A DNA stretch of 64,000 nucleotides from Alcaligenes faecalis (GTDB lineage: Bacteria; Pseudomonadota; Gammaproteobacteria; Burkholderiales; Burkholderiaceae_B). How positions within the stretch are numbered: the stretch's first letter is position 1; every line of letters begins with the position of its first letter. The stretch covers positions 248,001 to 312,000 of the forward strand of contig NZ_CP168006.1 in the NCBI RefSeq assembly GCF_041521385.1, given 5' to 3'. The position numbers and the translations under genes are program-made. The notes below the pieces were generated by a model that saw nothing but the letters and a program-made list of their open reading frames with translations, did no database searches and was not told the DNA's origin. Below, piece after piece: positions 9,209 to 17,498 of the stretch.

Positions 9209-9582
9209 GTGGCGTGCATTTCTCGTTAACTCGCTACGGCAGGCAGACTCTAGCCCGGATTGGGCCACCCGTATTGCTCAGCCTTCTTTGTCTGCAAGAA
9301 GCCACTGCGAATGAAGCCATATTAACTTCGGAGCAGCGCACCTCTTTACGCACACTGCTTCATCAAGAGTGTGGTTCCTGTCATGGCTTGCTCTTAAAAG
9401 GAGGCCTGGGCCCTGCCTTGACGGCCGAGGCCTTGCAGGGTCAAAGCCCAGAGCAAATTGCCCTGACCATCCTGCACGGTCGCCCCGGCACAGCCATGCC
9501 TGCCTGGAACCGCTTTCTGCGGCCAGCAGAAAGTTTATGGCTGGCTCATTTTCTTCTCCAGAACTCGGAGGCAGCGCCATGA
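9205..9582 (+). CDS. nirC: Exported monoheme cytochrome c (NirC-like)
   Basis: A 125-residue protein starting at a GTG that overlaps the nirE stop. The N-terminus has a basic region and a hydrophobic stretch ending near EATANE, consistent with a signal peptide. The heme-binding CGSCH is at about residues 56-60 and the likely Met ligand lies in GTAMPAW. NirC proteins of nir operons donate electrons to NirS or act in d1 maturation. The name is by context and size, because small class I cytochromes are hard to tell apart. The next gene starts inside its stop (ATGA). Confidence 0.75.
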   Translation: MSGVHFSLTRYGRQTLARIGPPVLLSLLCLQEATANEAILTSEQRTSLRTLLHQECGSCHGLLLKGGLGPALTAEALQGQSPEQIALTILHGRPGTAMPAWNRFLRPAESLWLAHFLLQNSEAAP

Positions 9583-10739
9583 AAACACTACTAACGCTTA
9601 GCCTGCTTGTCCTTTTAAGCGGCTGTGCCAACTCGCTACGAGGCACTAACGACCTGGGGCTGATCGTAGAGCGCGCCACTGGCAGCGTAGCCCTTATTGA
9701 AACCAGTCACCGCAGTCGCTTGGCGCGCATTGAGGGCTTGGGAGACCTCTCCCACGCCCATATCACCTATTCGCGCGATGGGCGGTACGGCTATATATTC
9801 GGACGTGATGGCGGACTGAACAAAGTAGACCTGATCAAACAGGTTTTAGTCCGCCGCATTGTGCAGTCCGGCAATGCCATAGGTGGGGCCATCTCCCAGG
9901 ACGGCAAGCTGATTGTGGTACAGAACTACGAACCAGGCGGCATCAAGGTTTTCGACGCCAAGACCCTGGACTTGATCAGTGAAGTTCCGTCCTATTACGC
10001 CCCCGGCAAACGCGCCAAAGTGGTGGGCTTGGCTGACCTACCCAATCAGCAATTCGCTTATTCCTTGTTCGAGGCAGGTGAAATCTGGCTGACCGACTTG
10101 TCCGATCCCTTACACCCCAAAACACAGCGTTTTGCAGCAGGCCGCCAACCCTACGATGCCATGGTCACCCCGGACGGGCGCTACTACATTGCCGGCCTGT
10201 TTGGTGAAGACGCTTTGGTCATGCTGGATTTATGGAACCCTGAAAATGGGGTCCGAAAAATATTGCAAGGCTATGGCAAGGGGGAGACTGCCCTGCCCGT
10301 CTACAAAATGCCACATTTGCGTGGCTGGTCCCTAGCCGGTCAGAACTTGTTTTTGCCTGCTATCGGACGCCATGAAGTGCTAGTGGCCGGCACCGTAGAT
10401 TGGCAAGAAAAAGCGCGTATCCCTGTTCATGGCCAACCCGTTTTTGTGATGGCTCAACCCGATGGCCGTCAGGTCTGGGTGAACTTCGCTTTTCCAGACA
10501 ACGACAAGGTACAGGTCATTGATGTTGCCACTTTAGAAGTAGTTCGGACCTTGGACGCAGGCAAAGCCGTTCTTCACATGGAGTTCACTCCACGGGGCGA
10601 GGCTGTCTGGATCTCAGCACGAGACGATAATCGGGTCAGCGTGTACGACACCCGCAATTTCAAGCGTTTGGAGAGCCTGGAGATTCAGCAACCCAGTGGG
10701 GTGTTTTTTACGCATCGGAGTGCTCGCATTGGTTTCTGA
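9579..10739 (+). CDS. nirF: Heme d1 biosynthesis lipoprotein NirF
   Basis: A 386-residue eight-bladed propeller protein related to the d1 domain of NirS but lacking heme c. The start ATG overlaps the previous stop (ATGA). A type II signal peptide with lipobox LLSGC places the lipid-linked Cys at residue 16, so it should be anchored facing the periplasm. Recurring blade motifs such as YSRDGRYGYIFGRDG and VTPDGRYYIAGLFGEDAL are visible, and the C-terminus PSGVFFTHRSARIG is typical. NirF acts late in the path, converting the NirJ-pathway intermediate to dihydro-heme d1. Confidence 0.93.
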   Translation: MKTLLTLSLLVLLSGCANSLRGTNDLGLIVERATGSVALIETSHRSRLARIEGLGDLSHAHITYSRDGRYGYIFGRDGGLNKVDLIKQVLVRRIVQSGNAIGGAISQDGKLIVVQNYEPGGIKVFDAKTLDLISEVPSYYAPGKRAKVVGLADLPNQQFAYSLFEAGEIWLTDLSDPLHPKTQRFAAGRQPYDAMVTPDGRYYIAGLFGEDALVMLDLWNPENGVRKILQGYGKGETALPVYKMPHLRGWSLAGQNLFLPAIGRHEVLVAGTVDWQEKARIPVHGQPVFVMAQPDGRQVWVNFAFPDNDKVQVIDVATLEVVRTLDAGKAVLHMEFTPRGEAVWISARDDNRVSVYDTRNFKRLESLEIQQPSGVFFTHRSARIGF

Positions 10740-11715
10740 TCTTTCCCCTTCAGCCTTCCAACTCTTAAATGCCTGGCAACACGGATTTCCCTTGGAGTCC
10801 CGGCCATTCCGCAAGCTGGGGCTGCTATTGGGACTAAGCGAGCAAGCCGTGATGGATTATCTCCAAGGCTGGCGCAGCGAAGGTATTATCAGCCGTATCG
10901 GACCGGTACTAAACCCCGCCTGCATGAGCAGCACCTTAGTGGGCATGCATGTCCCAGCCAAGGATCTGGACAAAATTGCAAATTGGATCAACGCCTTGCC
11001 CGCCGTGAATCACAACTACGAGCGTGAACACGCCATCAATCTCTGGTTTGTGCTTACCTGTGCGAGTGAACAAGCACGGCAGGCGACTTTGGACCACATC
11101 GCTGAACACACCGGCTTGTTGCCCCTGTCCTTGCCCATGATTCAGGCCTATCACATTGACTTGGGATTTAGCCTTGCCGCCCATACCAAGATCACCAGCC
11201 CCTTGGGACCCAGCCATAGGCTGCCTGCATTAGGTAGCACCGAACGCAAACTCCTGGAGCGTTCCCTGCAAGGTTTGGAAGTACAAGCCGAACCCTTCCA
11301 GCCTTGGGCAGAACATGTCCAGATAAGCGAGAAACAAGTCCTGCAACACCTGCGCAGCTTTCTGGACCAAGGCATTTTCAGGCGATTTGGCGTGGTCTTG
11401 CGCCATCACAAGCTGGGCTATAGCGCCAATGCCATGTGCGTCTGGACGGTAGACCAACATCATGTCGACATCCTAGGGAAGGAGTTGGCCAAGCAAAACA
11501 ACATCACGCTTTGTTATCAACGACAGCCCTACCCGCCACATTGGCATCACAACCTGTTTTGCATGATTCACGGCAAGGATCGCCCGCAGGTACTGGCACG
11601 CCATGCGGAACTAAATAGCCGTTTAGGCTTGGACCAGTTCCCACAGGATGTACTGTTTTCCACTCGCTGTTTCAAACAACGCGGAGCACTGCTTAGCCCG
11701 GTTCATCATGACTGA
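10729..11715 (+). CDS. nirDL: Siroheme decarboxylase, fused NirD-NirL subunit
   Basis: A tandem of two Lrp/AsnC-like (AH) halves, about 328 residues. The first half carries NHNYEREHAINLWFVLTC and the second carries CYQRQPYPPHWHHNLFCMIHG, the two alternating motifs of siroheme decarboxylases. With NirG and NirH it removes two carboxyls from siroheme to give 12,18-didecarboxysiroheme. The frame is open from a GTG at 10696 and has no ATG near the start of homology. I chose the TTG at 10729 because CGGAG precedes it at 8 bases. GTG 10720 or 10696 are alternatives. It overlaps the end of nirF. Confidence 0.88.
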   Translation: MVSDLSPSAFQLLNAWQHGFPLESRPFRKLGLLLGLSEQAVMDYLQGWRSEGIISRIGPVLNPACMSSTLVGMHVPAKDLDKIANWINALPAVNHNYEREHAINLWFVLTCASEQARQATLDHIAEHTGLLPLSLPMIQAYHIDLGFSLAAHTKITSPLGPSHRLPALGSTERKLLERSLQGLEVQAEPFQPWAEHVQISEKQVLQHLRSFLDQGIFRRFGVVLRHHKLGYSANAMCVWTVDQHHVDILGKELAKQNNITLCYQRQPYPPHWHHNLFCMIHGKDRPQVLARHAELNSRLGLDQFPQDVLFSTRCFKQRGALLSPVHHD

Positions 11716-12193
11716 CACTCACACCACGACACTGCATACCCCGGTCGAATTGGACGATACAGACCGCCACATTCTCAATCGCTTGCAAGAGGGTTTCCCA
11801 GTCTGCTCCCGCCCCTTTGCACAACTGGCGCCTGATCTATCCTTAAACGAATCCGACCTGATTGCGCGCGTCCAATGCCTGCACCAATCCGGTGTCCTGA
11901 CCCGCTTTGGTCCTCTCTTCCAAATTGAAGCACTAGGCGGCGCTTACTGCTTGGCCGCCATGTCCGTACCAGAAAAACGCTGGGACGGCGTTGTCAAAGT
12001 TGTGAACCGCCATCCCGAGGTCGCCCATAACTACCGACGCGCTCACGCCTTGAATATGTGGTTTGTATTGGCCACGGCGACGCCACAAGACATCGAATCC
12101 TGCCTGGCCACAATCGAAGCCGAAACCGGCTTAGCTGTCCTTGCTTTCCCCAAAGAACGGGAATACGCACTTAGCCTGAAACTGGAGCTTTGA
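11708..12193 (+). CDS. nirG: Siroheme decarboxylase subunit NirG
   Basis: 161 residues from the ATG at 11708, overlapping nirDL by 8 bases. It has an N-terminal winged-helix AsnC-like domain (DDTDRHILNRLQEGFPV) and the NirD/NirG motif HNYRRAHALNMWFVLATAT. It is the first-half type of the decarboxylase pair. The following gene is the second-half type and starts two bases later. These proteins are often annotated as Lrp-type regulators, but the motifs and operon point to the enzyme. Confidence 0.88.
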   Translation: MTDTHTTTLHTPVELDDTDRHILNRLQEGFPVCSRPFAQLAPDLSLNESDLIARVQCLHQSGVLTRFGPLFQIEALGGAYCLAAMSVPEKRWDGVVKVVNRHPEVAHNYRRAHALNMWFVLATATPQDIESCLATIEAETGLAVLAFPKEREYALSLKLEL

Positions 12194-12194
12194 T

Positions 12195-12692
12195 ATGGAG
12201 CATTTAAACCCTGCCTATACCGCATTGATACAGGCTTCGCAGCAAGGACTGGCGATAGAGCCACAACCCTACCTGAAGCTGGCCCAGGACTTGGGCGTCA
12301 GCGAAGACGATGTGATACAGAAGTTTCAAACCATGTTGGATCAAGGTTTGATAAGACGGATTGCAGCCATCCCAAATCACTACGCCCTAGGCTATGTCGC
12401 CAATGGCATGTGCGTCTGGAATATTGCGGACGATAGCGTGGACACAGTCGGGGCATGGCTAGGTTCACAAGCCGGAGTCAGCCATTGTTATCGTCGCCCG
12501 CGTCGTCTGCCTGCGTGGCCATACAACTTGTTTGCCATGTTGCATGGCACGGACCATGACACAGTCTGTGCCCAAGCCAAGAGCATCAGTAGGGACATCA
12601 CGCAGCACTTTCCGGGTGTCTTGCACGCTCACGACATTTTGTTTTCCACGGCCATTCTTAAAAAGACCGGCCTGCGTCTGCGGAGGCCTTGA
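12195..12692 (+). CDS. nirH: Siroheme decarboxylase subunit NirH
   Basis: 165 residues with an AsnC-like winged helix (VSEDDVIQKFQTMLDQGLIR) and the NirL/NirH signature CYRRPRRLPAWPYNLFAMLHG, whose basic and aromatic residues lie in the siroheme pocket of characterised decarboxylases. It partners NirG and the NirDL fusion. Its end contains a GGAGG that serves as the ribosome site of nirJ. Confidence 0.88.
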   Translation: MEHLNPAYTALIQASQQGLAIEPQPYLKLAQDLGVSEDDVIQKFQTMLDQGLIRRIAAIPNHYALGYVANGMCVWNIADDSVDTVGAWLGSQAGVSHCYRRPRRLPAWPYNLFAMLHGTDHDTVCAQAKSISRDITQHFPGVLHAHDILFSTAILKKTGLRLRRP

Positions 12693-12694
12693 GC

Positions 12695-13828
12695 ATGTTC
12701 CGGATATCACGTTTTATCGCTGCCCTGCACTCCCCTGTTGCACCAACACGCGCCAGCAAAGCCCCTGTAGTGATCTGGAATCTGATACGTCGTTGTAATC
12801 TGCATTGCAGCCACTGCTACTCGGCCTCCACCAACAAGGACTTTCCCGGCGAGCTAAGCTACGAGCAAGCCTGCTCTGTCATGGACGATCTGCACCAGTT
12901 CGGTGTACGCGCCCTGATTCTGTCCGGCGGTGAGCCTTTGCTACGCCCGGACATTTACGACTTGGGCCGACGTGCAAAAGCATTGGGCATGTATGTAGGA
13001 CTCTCGTCCAACGGCACTTTGATTACTGAGCGAAACATTGATCAGATTGCCGACTGCGGCTTTGACTATGTCGGCATTTCCCTGGATGGCTTGCAAACCA
13101 GGCATGACCGTATTCGTGGCGAAAACGGAGCCTACGCTGCTTCCTTGCATGGTTTGCGACTGTGCCGCGAAAAACACTTGAAAGTGGGTCTACGCTTTAC
13201 TCTGACTCAAGAAAATGCAGTTGACCTCAATGGTCTGCTAGCGGTGATGGACCAGGAACAAATCGACCGTTTTTATCTCTCCCATCTGAATTACGCAGGT
13301 CGAGGCCTAAGCAATCGTGCTTTGGCCAGCCATCACGCCGTCACCCGACAGGCTATGGAACAACTTTTCACAACCTGTATGGCGCATCAGAAAGCCGGCA
13401 AGCCCAAGGAATTCACCTCAGGCAATAACGATGCTGACGGTGTTTTTTTTCTGCATTGGGTACGACGCCACTATCCCGAGCAAGCTCCCAAAATTCTGAA
13501 TATGTTGCGTCAATGGGGAGGCAACGCCTCCGGCCAAGGAATTGCGAACATCGACAACCGAGGTAATATACACCCCGACACCATGTGGTGGCACTACAAT
13601 TTGGGCAATGTGCTGCAACAGCCTTTCTCAGAGATTTGGTCTAACGATCAAGATCCTTTACTGGTTGGACTACGCCAACGGCCAAGACCTGTACAGGGAC
13701 GCTGTGCGGGGTGTGCCTACCTGGATATCTGCAATGGCAACACGCGCACCAGAGCAGAAAAAAGCACAGGTCATGTATGGGCAGAAGACCCTGGCTGCTA
13801 CCTCAACAATCAGGAAATTACAGCCTAA
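12695..13828 (+). CDS. nirJ: Heme d1 biosynthesis radical SAM protein NirJ
   Basis: 377 residues. The radical SAM cluster motif CNLHCSHC (Cys at about 34, 38, 41) is followed by LSGGEPLLRPD and YVGISLDG, giving a TIM-barrel radical SAM core. A C-terminal SPASM-like region carries further cysteines (CAGCAYLDIC, then DPGCYL) for an auxiliary cluster. NirJ introduces the oxo groups, removing propionate side chains from didecarboxysiroheme. I start it at the ATG 12695, 8 bases after GGAGG, rather than the TTG two codons upstream. Confidence 0.94.
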   Translation: MFRISRFIAALHSPVAPTRASKAPVVIWNLIRRCNLHCSHCYSASTNKDFPGELSYEQACSVMDDLHQFGVRALILSGGEPLLRPDIYDLGRRAKALGMYVGLSSNGTLITERNIDQIADCGFDYVGISLDGLQTRHDRIRGENGAYAASLHGLRLCREKHLKVGLRFTLTQENAVDLNGLLAVMDQEQIDRFYLSHLNYAGRGLSNRALASHHAVTRQAMEQLFTTCMAHQKAGKPKEFTSGNNDADGVFFLHWVRRHYPEQAPKILNMLRQWGGNASGQGIANIDNRGNIHPDTMWWHYNLGNVLQQPFSEIWSNDQDPLLVGLRQRPRPVQGRCAGCAYLDICNGNTRTRAEKSTGHVWAEDPGCYLNNQEITA

Positions 13829-14140
13829 GCCTACCCAATCAAGAAGCCAGTCAGAGCCCTTTTCGCTATACCCTAATCCCCTTCCCTGCCCGGACACGAA
13901 ACCATGCAAAGCAACTGTCCAGAACAGTAAAGCAGCACTGAGAGGCGAATACAGCCTCCAGACATAGCCAGGGTTCGGATAACAGTCTGGACAGAGACGG
14001 ACCCCGGATTTCCTGCATACCCTGTACCGGTACAAATACAAACACCGATGAGGATGCTGCCGATGCCAGTGCGGATGTGGATGTGGATGCTGACAAAACG
14101 CATCATTCTCCAGGCCCATAAGACTGCAAAAACAAGAGAC
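13829..14140. other. Non-coding stretch between the two convergent d1 operons
   Basis: About 310 bases without a convincing gene. It contains a perfect 12-base palindrome, TGTACCGGTACA (14023-14034), and a short tract of GATG/GTGGAT repeats (about 14048-14092) that would read as an Asp-Ala-Val run. Both strands hold frames of up to 166 codons here, but they lack ribosome sites, run into nirJ or have low-complexity content. Confidence 0.5.
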
Positions 14141-14172
14141 AAAAAAGTGAGGCAAAAACTCTTGCCTCACTT
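14141..14172 (-). terminator. Terminator of the minus-strand d1 operon
   Basis: An 11-bp perfect stem, AAGTGAGGCAA / TTGCCTCACTT, with a short loop and a T run on the minus strand (six A on plus, 14141-14146). It lies 60 bases after the shortened siroheme synthase gene. Confidence 0.88.
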
Positions 14173-14232
14173 AAGCACCTCCGTATAACGTAGCAAGCAC
14201 CCGCTACCTAGCTCTTCATTCCTCCAACATTC

Positions 14233-15213
14233 CTAAGCCAACTCACAGCTCAAGCCTTGCTGCGTTAACAAATCAAGCAACGGTTGCACTTCCCAAGAAG
14301 ACTTCCAGGCAATGACGATACGCTCTCCTGGTGCCCAGGAGCGGCATAGCGGCACCCAAAACGCCTGATTCAGCAAGGTATCCTGCAGGACCTCACCTGC
14401 CTGATCCAAGGCCATCAAACGAGCGTCACGGCGCGCTTTTTCCAGAATCGCGGGTAGGATCAATGGCAGGTACAGAACCCAGTCTGCCTGATTCAATTTG
14501 CGTAGGGCACGCAGGGTCAACAAGTCCACCGCCTCCAAGTCCGCGATAGGCAAAATGGTGACCTGAACATGCAGTTGAGGAGTCTGCGTCTGCAAGGCAT
14601 CATCAAAAGCTGCCAGTGCTTCGACAGGCTTTCCTTGTGTCAGAAGCTCGGGAATATGACTATCAAGCACGTAGTCAAAAAAATGGCGACGAGTATGCAC
14701 CTCGGGAAAGGCTTGCTTGATATCAACTCGACGGCGAGCCAGTAAACCGGCCAGGTCCCCTACTGATTCCGGCAATTCGCTTTCTATCCATTCCCGAATG
14801 CGCCGCGCCAGCACGGGGGCAGACCCTGCCGAGGAAACCGCAATCATCAAAGGCGAACGGTCGATCATGGCAGGAACCTGCACGGTGGACAGTTGCCCGT
14901 CATCAACCACGTTACAGGGCAAATGCAAGGCATCGGCAGCCTGCGCCACGATACGGTTTATTTCGCGCCGTCCGGTAGCCGCGATAACCAGCCAAGCCTC
15001 GCGTATATGCTCGGCTACAAAGGCAGTAAACAGGCTGCTTAGCGCCCCCGCTTGCGCACTGGCCCGCAACCAGGGGGTCTGCTCCGGGGCAACCACCGTC
15101 ACCCGCGCTCCCGCACGCAGCAAGAGCCGAACTTTACGTTCGGCCACCGAACCTCCACCCACAACGACAACGGCTTTACCAGTCAGATTGAAGAACAAGG
15201 GAAACACATTCAT
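14233..15213 (-). CDS. Siroheme synthase with intact CysG-B half and degenerate, shortened methyltransferase half
   Basis: 326 residues against about 460 for CysG. The N-terminal precorrin-2 dehydrogenase/ferrochelatase part is normal: the NAD site VVVVGGGSVAERKV, then VVDDGQLSTVQVPA and SSAGSAPVLARRIREWIE. After about residue 215 only a ghost of the SUMT domain remains. VTILPIADLEAVDLLTLRAL aligns with the start of SUMT but has lost the GAGPGD signature, and the later LKGGDPFIFGRGG and PLTHR blocks are gone. It should therefore make siroheme from precorrin-2 but not precorrin-2 itself, a step left to NirE. It is the last gene of the minus-strand operon. Confidence 0.85.
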   Translation of the reverse strand: MNVFPLFFNLTGKAVVVVGGGSVAERKVRLLLRAGARVTVVAPEQTPWLRASAQAGALSSLFTAFVAEHIREAWLVIAATGRREINRIVAQAADALHLPCNVVDDGQLSTVQVPAMIDRSPLMIAVSSAGSAPVLARRIREWIESELPESVGDLAGLLARRRVDIKQAFPEVHTRRHFFDYVLDSHIPELLTQGKPVEALAAFDDALQTQTPQLHVQVTILPIADLEAVDLLTLRALRKLNQADWVLYLPLILPAILEKARRDARLMALDQAGEVLQDTLLNQAFWVPLCRSWAPGERIVIAWKSSWEVQPLLDLLTQQGLSCELA

Positions 15214-15261
15214 TGCACGACATCCTTAAGGCGCCAGTAGGAACTGGCGCCTAGTTCACAC

Positions 15262-15606
15262 TTACTTCAAGCTGGCAAAGTAGGCAGCCAGTTCATTCAC
15301 CATTTCCGGGCTGAGGGGTTCAGCCATCGGGCTCATGATGGGATCGTTACGCTCTCGGGATTTGAACTGCTGCAACTGCTTGACCAGATACTCCACCTTC
15401 TGCCCCGCCAGGTTGGGATACATACCTTCCGTACTGATACCTTCCAGTCCATGGCAAGAGGCGCATAAAGGCAACATGGATGACGCCTGAGCCGACAGTT
15501 GCGACTGCCCATGCGAACCTTGTAAACCAGCCGGCTTATCCGCAGCCAACGCTGCACCTGAGCCTAAAAGACCAACCAAAGCCACACCCATAAAAAGCTG
15601 TTTCAT
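15262..15606 (-). CDS. Exported monoheme cytochrome c
   Basis: 114 residues from the ATG at 15606, behind an AAGGA site. The signal peptide ends GAALAA. CASCH lies at about residues 48-52 and a Met ligand is likely in PIMSPMAEPL. The fold resembles the half-size cytochrome c4/c553 type. It lies 13 bases after the cd1 gene, so it may be that enzyme's electron donor or a maturation partner. It differs clearly from the NirC-like protein at 9205. Confidence 0.82.
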   Translation of the reverse strand: MKQLFMGVALVGLLGSGAALAADKPAGLQGSHGQSQLSAQASSMLPLCASCHGLEGISTEGMYPNLAGQKVEYLVKQLQQFKSRERNDPIMSPMAEPLSPEMVNELAAYFASLK

Positions 15607-15619
15607 GACGTTCCTTTGC

Positions 15620-17179
15620 TTAAAATTTTTGGGTTTCAGGCTGACCAATGGTGAGCCAACGGGTACGGGCGCGAGAGAAAATGCCTGATGGACTTTCCAT
15701 CTTGTGCTCGGCTACCAGCTCCAAGCTACGGCTGTCATAGATTTTCAGACGGTCGCCCCAGTAGCCCGAGCTGACGTACAAGTAATCTCCTGTGCGGTTG
15801 TAGTTGGGAAAGAAGGCATGACCGCCCACATCCAGGGTTTTCACCACCGACAAGGTGTTTTTGTCGATTAACTGAATCCAGGAAGCGCGCTTATCCTTGT
15901 CGATAATGTCCACCGCCACATACGGTGCATTGGGATGCGCGGCAGGCGATTCCGTAGCCCCCGCTACCGGAATCTGCTTCACCACGGAGAAATCCTTGGT
16001 ATCCCAGGCCGTAACGACAGAACCCAGCTTGCAACTGCCCATATTGGTACCGAAAGCCAGCATGCGCCCATTCACTTCGGTAACCGCCCCCGAGCCTGCA
16101 TGCGGCTGACAGCCAGCGGGAATATCACGCACCACCTTGTTGTCCTTCAAGTCGATGGCCACGTATTTGTTGTCATCGTACGAAGCGACCATGGAATAGC
16201 GGCCATCAGGCGTCAGGAAAGTGTCATGTAACATGCGACCGACCTTGGCCAGTTTGGTGACAGGCATCTCTGGCTTGTCCGGATCAATAATCCAGATCTG
16301 CCCGGCCTGACGCAGGGTCAATGCAAACTTGTTATTGATGCGGCTGCCAATGATGGGACCACCGGCTGACTTGATGAAATTGCCATCGGGGTCCTCGCCC
16401 TCCAGAGCAAGATACTTCACCGGCTCCAGTGTGTCGGCGTTCAGAATGACCATACTGTTGGGCACAAAAGAACTCAGTGCCAACCACTTGCCATCTTTGG
16501 ACAGTGCAATTCCCGTCCCTGTCAGGCCCACTTTGGCCTGCCGCACAATCTGCAAGGTGTACAGGTCAATTTTGTAGACGTGCCCATCATCGCTTTTCAA
16601 GTAGCCCCAACGCTCGTGGCTAGGACTGAATTCCATGATGTGTGGCGCGCCAACCGTGGCAATTTCACCCACCTTCTGGTTGTTCTTGCCATTGATAAAA
16701 ACAGCGCGTGCCTGATTGGAGCCATCGCCCCGGCCATAGCGTCCACGGGCCATGATGACCATCAGGTCGTAGACAGAGTCGATCTCGTAATTGGGCTTGC
16801 TGGGCAAGGTAGATTCATCCACCAGCACTTTCACGCTGGCACGAATCTGATCCATATCCCAACTGCGCTCCACCACGGGCTCGTTCTTGATCATCTTGGC
16901 CAGTGCGCGAATGTCCTCGTCGGGCAAGCGTCCGACAAACGGCGGCATCAAGGTATCCGGGATCCCGGTCATGATGGTGCCGCGCAAGGCAATCTCACTT
17001 TGAACCAGGCGATCACGATGCAGGCCTGGTGCGATATACCCTCCCCGATCAGCTGCGTGACACACTGCACAGTTTTGCTGAAACAAGTTATCTACCCGCA
17101 CTTGCTCTTGCGTCGGGGCCGCCAAAGCCGCACTGACAGTGGTAGACAGGAAGGCCAGGGTCATCATTTTTCTATACAT
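15620..17179 (-). CDS. Cytochrome cd1-type protein (NirS/NirN family)
   Basis: 519 residues from the ATG at 17179 (GGAGG upstream). A signal peptide ends near residue 21. An N-terminal class I cytochrome domain has CAVCH at 37-41 and a likely Met ligand in DTLMPPF (about 78). An eight-bladed d1 propeller follows. Histidines sit at the positions of the d1 proximal ligand (about 180, in VGAPHIMEF) and of the two distal-pocket histidines of NirS (about 318 in GRMLHD, about 360 in GCQPHAG). The C-terminus PSGIFSRARTRW resembles NirF. Length falls between NirN and NirS. It is the only cd1 gene here and heads the minus operon. It could be a divergent nitrite reductase or NirN, the dihydro-heme d1 dehydrogenase. 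Confidence 0.85.
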   Translation of the reverse strand: MYRKMMTLAFLSTTVSAALAAPTQEQVRVDNLFQQNCAVCHAADRGGYIAPGLHRDRLVQSEIALRGTIMTGIPDTLMPPFVGRLPDEDIRALAKMIKNEPVVERSWDMDQIRASVKVLVDESTLPSKPNYEIDSVYDLMVIMARGRYGRGDGSNQARAVFINGKNNQKVGEIATVGAPHIMEFSPSHERWGYLKSDDGHVYKIDLYTLQIVRQAKVGLTGTGIALSKDGKWLALSSFVPNSMVILNADTLEPVKYLALEGEDPDGNFIKSAGGPIIGSRINNKFALTLRQAGQIWIIDPDKPEMPVTKLAKVGRMLHDTFLTPDGRYSMVASYDDNKYVAIDLKDNKVVRDIPAGCQPHAGSGAVTEVNGRMLAFGTNMGSCKLGSVVTAWDTKDFSVVKQIPVAGATESPAAHPNAPYVAVDIIDKDKRASWIQLIDKNTLSVVKTLDVGGHAFFPNYNRTGDYLYVSSGYWGDRLKIYDSRSLELVAEHKMESPSGIFSRARTRWLTIGQPETQKF

Positions 17180-17498
17180 TCCATTACCTCCAACAATTGC
17201 CTTGCTAAAGGGCAAGACCAAACAAACTATAACGATTGTTATTTTTCACTGAGAAGGTATGGATACAGATTAAATAATGGGGATGGTTTTTTTATATCGT
17301 AATTACGAGAAATTAAATACTCTTACCTAGATAAAAACATCCATGACAAGGAGCCAGTTCGAAGATCAAGAAGCCGGATAAATTTATCACGAACGAATAT
17401 TCATGTTGACCTAACTCAAGTTAAAACTAGAGGCTGCTGCCTATAGTGGCCCGGCTTGGCTCGCCCTTGATGGTTTTGATTATTTTTCCGGTCCCGCC
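17180..17498. promoter_or_regulatory. Divergent regulatory region between the cd1 gene and the MocR regulator
   Basis: About 320 AT-rich bases. Close to the cd1 gene is the dyad ATAAC-GATT-GTTAT (17229-17242). At 17406-17419 the sequence TTGAC-CTAA-CTCAA resembles an FNR/Dnr half-site pair, with one mismatch per half. It merges into an 8-2-8 imperfect dyad, CTCAAGTT/AACTAGAG (17415-17432). A TATAGT (17442-17447) could be the -10 of the regulator gene. Which protein binds each element is not known. Confidence 0.4.

Noticed and set aside
13670..14170. 166-codon minus-strand frame at the nirJ 3' end
   Set aside because: It overlaps nirJ antisense, contains low-complexity HPHPH-type sequence from the repeat tract and spans a terminator.
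17406..17419. TTGAC-CTAA-CTCAA as a firm FNR/Dnr site for the cd1 operon
   Set aside because: It differs from the consensus in both halves and lies 230 bases from the cd1 start, nearer to the MocR gene. I kept it only as a candidate within the intergenic feature.
17406..17447. MerR/SoxR-type promoter in front of the MocR gene
   Set aside because: The dyad resembles a SoxR box, but the gap between TTGACC and TATAGT is 30 bases, far from the 19-20 needed, and no MerR-family gene is close.
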